DNA from: Populus alba
Lineage: Eukaryota > Streptophyta > Magnoliopsida > Malpighiales > Salicaceae
Assembly (NCBI RefSeq): GCF_005239225.2
Contig: NC_133296.1
Span: forward strand, 14,508,001 to 14,572,000
Direction of reading: 5' to 3'
DNA length: 64,000 nt
Positions within the stretch are counted from its first letter, which is position 1; every line of letters begins with the position of its first letter. Under the pieces are notes generated by a model. That model had not been told where the DNA came from. It searched no databases and saw nothing but the letters and a program-made list of their open reading frames with translations. The position numbers and the translations under genes were made by a program. Positions 59,263 to 64,000 of the stretch are shown one piece after another.

Positions 59263-61175
59263 GTGTGTCTGCAGGACTTGCCCTTTCTAATGTTAGGGGG
59301 GGGGTCTGAGTTTGAGTTAATGTTTAATTTGCGCATCATCCTCAAGGAAAGTTTTTTTTTTTTTTAAAAAAAAAAAACAAATTCTGCTCAATTACCCCAC
59401 AAAAGACTCCCTAGGAAACAGGCCAAAAAGAGACCTATGATATGCAGTTAATATATTGTGAATGCTTTGTAAAAGTTTTTGAAATCACAAATTGTTGATT
59501 CAATGCCCAATTACTTTATGTGATAGGCCTTAGTTTATAGCTTTTTCCACTTCTCTTGGTTATCTAAGATGGCCTTCTTAATTGATTGTTTATGGGCATC
59601 AAATAAAAAATCACACAATCTAGTACACAAATTTGTTAAATAGAAATTAGATAATAAAATAAAAGAATATAAACTTACAATAATATATCATTAATTAATT
59701 TAAACTTACATAGTTGCATTATGATTTTCCCACTTTACTAGCAAGCACATTGTTGCTCTTGTCCCGCCATAAATTTTTTTTTTAATTGAGCTTTTTACGT
59801 TGATTAGTTTTCAAAATTTAAAACACTAGTAACTCAAATTATAGATTATTCATGTAATCTTAAACTTTTGTCTTCAAACATCTATTATATATATCGTAGA
59901 GGTGAATATGAAATAACTTCAATTTTGATAAACATGAAAATCATTTCAAGCAAGCCATTTTCATATATTTGTAAAACTTAAAATACTTTAATACAAATAA
60001 ATAACATTATAAAAAATTTTGGTTACATAGATAGGTCATTTTTTTATCTTGCTATAATTTTTTCCTGAAATTAACTCTATCAAATAAAGAAACCTTACTC
60101 TATTGTACTCGATGGTTAAATCCTGGGTGGTAACTTTGCCTTTTCATAATCAACATTTAGATTCACAGCACGATCACCGATACTATTACTTGAGAAAGTA
60201 ATAGCGAAATGATTAAAGAAAAATCCCAAAACATATTTTAACTCTATTAAATTTAAATCAAAGAAAAAAAAATTAAAGTAAAAAAAAAAAAAAAAAACTA
60301 GGTATATGGGCCTAAGTGGCTCACCATACATGGCTTAATTTTTTTTTTTTAAAGAACCACTCATTTAGTTTTCGTGTGCACTAAAATAATGGTAAAAAAT
60401 CATGTAAAAGTTTTTAGATCTAAAAATTTATTTTTTAATCTATTTTCATCTATAATATCTAATGAACACGCTTATAATATTAATAATCAATATATTAATT
60501 CAAAATACTTCTAAAAATAATCCAAAACTACAAGCGGAATAATTATTTCTCAGCCCTAATCTATTTTATCCGGCGATATAAAAAATATTTAATAGGACAA
60601 CAAGTGAAGTTGTTGTTGAATTGCAGTAATAAAGATGTTGGAGTTCGAGTTGGAGATTGAAATGGAAATATAAATATGCTCATTTTCGTTTGTCTTTTAG
60701 AAATGGAAACCCAATAACTGCCAGCAGAAAGTTTGTTGTTTCATTGTCATGTAAGTTTTTAATAGTTTTGAAGTTTATAAAATTTAAATTATTAATTTTT
60801 AAAAAATAAATCTAGAACCTGACTACTTAAACTAAACTTCTCAGAATTTAAAATCATCAATTTTTGTCTTTGTAAAAATGGAAACTCGGTAACAATAATT
60901 GATAGAATGATATTGAGACACGTTGATAATATTTTATTTAATTTTATTTTTAGATTTTTCTTTCTTATATTTAGCAAAAATTATTTGATATTTTATTAAA
61001 AACATGAAATTCTAATCTGATTCAAGTACATGTTTCACAATATCATTTGTCAACTATTAAGTGCTATAGAAGGACAGAATGCAACCATATATTAAGGACC
61101 TAATTAAATATTTCTTACCAGTAGAGGGGCCAATTAAAATATCCAAAGCCTCCTTTGCATGTTGTTGTCTCACTT
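59261..61175. other. A/T-rich intergenic sequence
   Basis: No gene recognised. Long T- and A-runs near 59350 and 60280. Searched for the missing 5' exons of the epoxide hydrolase without success. Confidence 0.45.
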
Positions 61176-61380
61176 GGCCCATTTTAATCTTACAATGATC
61201 GATGGGATTTTATTCATGGACCACCTTTTTAAACTCTAGTCAAGGCCCATCTTAATCTTACAATGATCCATGGGCTTTTTCATTCTTAAACGAAATTTTA
61301 GAAGCTGTAATCAAGGCCCGTTTTAATCAGACAATGGTCCATGGGCATTCATGCTTGGCCCATAAAAAATCAAATTTAGG
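61176..61380. repeat. Diverged ~70 bp tandem repeat, 3 units
   Basis: ggcccattttaatcttacaa-like starts at 61176, 61244 and 61315, each followed by tgatccatgggc-like sequence. An (AT)n run follows at about 61417. Confidence 0.75.
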
Positions 61381-61482
61381 AGGATTAAAATTTTGAAGTT
61401 CAAAATGACATTCATAATATATATATATATATATATATTATAAATTATTTTCAGCAGGATATTTAAAAGTATAATTAAGAGA

Positions 61483-63043
61483 TCATCCTTGAGAGATCAG
61501 TGGGTTTTCCAGGCTTTGGACCTGAATTACAGCAATGGAAGGTTTCTTTTCATCATCTTTTCTACCCCTTCTTTTATCAATACTTGGCACCTCTCGAGGA
61601 ATGATCTCTGCAATGGCTTTTCAGTAATGTTTATCTGCCTCTTTGTGAAACTTCTCTTGGTTTGCCAAGTACAGCTGCAGAAAAGCACATCCATATGTTT
61701 AACCTCATAGTAAAGCTGGAAGGAATGTAGAAAACTTGAGCACGGATCTGAACATCGAAAGAAATAGGGAGGAAACAATGGAAAAGTGTCTTTACATAAA
61801 TTTTACCTTCTCTCTTTCTCTGTTCCGAGCTTCGTTGGTTTCACAATTCTGCTGCCTTCTCTCATAAAAGAAGGCTGAAAACATCTCTAAGATGTCAAAA
61901 AGACAATTAGAGAAATACAGTATAGATGATCAAGAAAAAACAAAGATTAGTCTGGAAGATTTCGCCAATATTCCGATGAACCTATAACAATTAGAAGCCC
62001 TCTTTCACATTACGATTTTGAATTGGCCATGGTGCAATACAAGTATGGTGTAATGCAAAATTAGCAGCATGTAAAAATCAAAGAGGTTTTAGTACTCTCG
62101 TTGCTTCATATCAACCAAAATCAGGGAACAATAAAAGAATTGATGGAAAGATGAACTCTAACTGTTTTACGAGACGACATTCAAAAAGCCTTTGAGTGAC
62201 AGATTTCTATATATACCAATCAATTCTTCAGTGAAAAAAAAAAAGTTTAATTTGATAGTTCAAACCCATTTCAATTCTAACTAAAAACTTGGTATTCAGT
62301 AAACTGGCAATGTCTCAAGAACAAGATTTTAAAATCAATGCCTTGCTGCTTCCACCAACAGAAGGTTTAGGCTCCCATCATCATCAACTTTCCCTTTCAT
62401 GGTCTCCCAAGGCCAATTCTAATGATAATTAATCTATTCCAATAATAATAATAATAATAAAAACAGAATGAGATGATCCCAAATTTACAAATTCGATGCT
62501 TATCTTCAATTAAATCATCCTACATAATTAGATCACCTTAATTCTCAAACATCAAACGCCAATCAAAATTATATATATCAAATTTTCTCATCCAAACTCC
62601 ACCTCCCCAGTCATTAAACCATAGCCCCATTGCAAATTCCAAATGTACAATACTCAAATCCAGATCCAATCAAGAAAGCAAATATAACCCTATTCCACAA
62701 ACAAAAACAAAACTCACTTGCGCCACTCACGGAATTTGGCTCCTAACTCCTGCAGGCAGAAGCGGCCCATCAGAAACATAAAAAACCATCATCATCATAA
62801 AACCACCACCACCACTAGTCTCAAACACCTCAGACTCAAAAGTTGAGGCAAATTCAGGACAAACCCATACACCTCAGAAGAATGCATGTTGTCATTGAAG
62901 AAATTTTCTTGAGCGAATGGTGTTGCCCCGGGGAAAGATGTGTCATCACCTATGTAGCCACCATCATAATCACGTTGGACATGCTGCTTTGTGGGGTCAT
63001 TTTGATATCCTTCAGGGTTGAATGAATCAAAGGAGGATGCCAT
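61483..63043 (-). pseudogene. Clathrin light chain pseudogene, copy 2
   Basis: Start codon at 63043 (MASSFDSFNPEGYQNDP). Exon 1 runs to 62718, the next recognised exon is about 61875-61805, and the last is 61676-61483. This copy keeps the DYDGGYIGDD stretch that copy 1 has lost. It has its own 16 bp deletion after SSEVYGF, which shifts the frame, but reads GAG where copy 1 has a stop. TGA replaces the expected tryptophan after ADKHY, as in copy 1. The duplicated segment ends before the C-terminal coding end. Confidence 0.85.
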
Positions 63044-63240
63044 TGTTGATGATTTGATGCAAAATTTTGTGTTTCTCTAATATTTGTGTATTAATAGAGA
63101 TTATTTGGAGACTTTCGCTCTGTTTTTCTAGGTGGTCGTTAACTCGTTATGGCGGTTAACGTTGTGTTTGGATCTGTTAAGGTGGGCAACGGATCCCCGT
63201 TGATATTTTGCATGAGTTAAATTAACTAAAAGCTCTTCAG

Positions 63241-63348
63241 GTATTGGAATTTTATTGTTCACACACACACACATATATATATTAACATAACAGCTAATAA
63301 TATCTTCTACTTCTTCAAATTCTTCCTTCTACGCAATTCTATCAATAA
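63241..63348. other. DET2 3' flank
   Basis: Short sequence between the clathrin duplication and the DET2 stop codon, with a small (CA)n(TA)n run; probably the 3' untranslated region of DET2. Confidence 0.5.
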
Positions 63349-64000
63349 CTAAACGAAGAAAGGGATCACAGCTTTTCTATTCTTGGGATAATCCTCTGCA
63401 AACTTCTGCAAATACCATTTGTGATTGGCACATGCCCTAGGCACCAAGTTAGAACATGTATAGAGGAAAAAACCAAACCCAGCCCATGACCAAGTCATCA
63501 CTGCCCATCCAAGCCACTCCACAATCTCTCCAAAGTAGTTAGGACAAGTTACCAGCTCAAACCACCCTCCTCTCGGCACCTTATATCCACCACTTTCCCT
63601 CTTCAAAACCAACAAAGCCGTATCAGCCCACATATTAATCCTCATGCCCCACAGAAAAACCACCAATCCACCAAAGAATTTCCACCAAAACAAACCTCCA
63701 TCACTATCATAATCACTTTTATAATGAGAAACCCACCTAGCCTGTATGCAAGTATTCAATGCTTGAGTCAAAAATCCGTTGAAGGTCAAAATCAACGGGA
63801 AACCAATGGTGGTTTTGGTATTCTGGTGAGAGGTGCTTTGGTAAATGCGAAGCGGGTAGATGAAAGTGCGGTGGAAGTAGTGGAGGAGATAAGGAGACAT
63901 GAGAAGTAGAGCTTTGGGATTTGTGAAGTGTTGGCCAAAGGGAAAGAGGATGAGGGGGAGCAAAATGGAGGGGCTTTCCATGATAAACCAAGCCAAAGGT
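63349..64000 (-). CDS. DET2: Steroid 5-alpha-reductase DET2 (3' part; 5' end beyond window)
   Basis: DET2 reduces the steroid A-ring double bond with NADPH in the ER membrane, an early step of brassinosteroid synthesis. An uninterrupted frame enters from the right edge (PLAWFIMESP) and stops at 63349, about 217 codons. The family is about 260 residues, so roughly 45 N-terminal codons lie outside. Landmarks are several membrane segments, GFLTQALN, YKVPRGGWFELVTCPNYFGE, WSWAGFGFF, and a C-terminus ending DYPKNRKAVIPFFV. No introns or lesions are seen, in keeping with the usually intronless gene. The methionine in MESP is internal, not the start. Confidence 0.93.
   Translation of the reverse strand, partial: PLAWFIMESPSILLPLILFPFGQHFTNPKALLLMSPYLLHYFHRTFIYPLRIYQSTSHQNTKTTIGFPLILTFNGFLTQALNTCIQARWVSHYKSDYDSDGGLFWWKFFGGLVVFLWGMRINMWADTALLVLKRESGGYKVPRGGWFELVTCPNYFGEIVEWLGWAVMTWSWAGFGFFLYTCSNLVPRACANHKWYLQKFAEDYPKNRKAVIPFFV

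Overview
The window is nuclear DNA of a eudicot plant. It has AT-rich intergenic DNA, multi-exon genes with GT-AG introns, large plant-type LTR retrotransposons, a tRNA-derived SINE, and recognisable plant families: prolyl 4-hydroxylase, ACD6-like ankyrin/PGG proteins, clathrin light chain, LanC-like protein, plant-type epoxide hydrolase and the steroid 5-alpha-reductase DET2. A woody rosid such as poplar is a guess from general resemblance; no sequence search was done. There are no bacterial-type operons, rRNA genes or CRISPR arrays. A run of exactly 500 N (12386-12885) marks a scaffold join.

Layout. 1-4299 is the right end of a Gypsy-type (Tat/Ogre-like) LTR element: a 3' internal region with a ~44 bp tandem array, a polypurine tract, and a 2.1 kb LTR. 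4655-11860 is a prolyl 4-hydroxylase gene whose splice sites are all intact but whose exons carry many single-base indels. After the gap, 12886-20479 is the right part of a second copy of the same Gypsy family. Its LTR end lies inside a remnant of an ankyrin-gene exon. 20546-24430 holds anonymous DNA, a decayed Copia pol fragment and a tandem duplication. 24433-26247 is a reverse-strand solo LTR with a perfect 5 bp target duplication.

26480-53917 is a cluster of ankyrin/PGG-like membrane-protein genes, all on the minus strand. Gene 1 (26480-29524) has a frameshift in its last exon. Gene 2 (48405-51811) has a full 663-codon reading frame. There are also fragments at 20480, 31663-32129, 52161-52218 and 53727-53917. 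The spacers between them are repeated copies of one another. They have been altered by a SINE insertion (empty site in the sister copy), a micro-inversion, a complete Copia element with target duplications (43325-48138), a decayed MULE and a pair of clathrin light chain pseudogenes.

54879-63240 carries gene debris: the last exon of a LanC-like protein, two epoxide hydrolase remnants (one with its catalytic residues intact but no 5' exons), and the second clathrin light chain pseudogene. The 3' part of a DET2 gene, minus strand, runs off the right edge at 64000.

The main theme is duplication and decay of a plant immunity-type gene cluster, driven or marked by transposable elements. The best whole genes are ankyrin gene 2 and the partial DET2. 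The P4H lesions may be consensus errors rather than biology, because the two Gypsy copies next to it differ mostly by the same kind of single-base indel.
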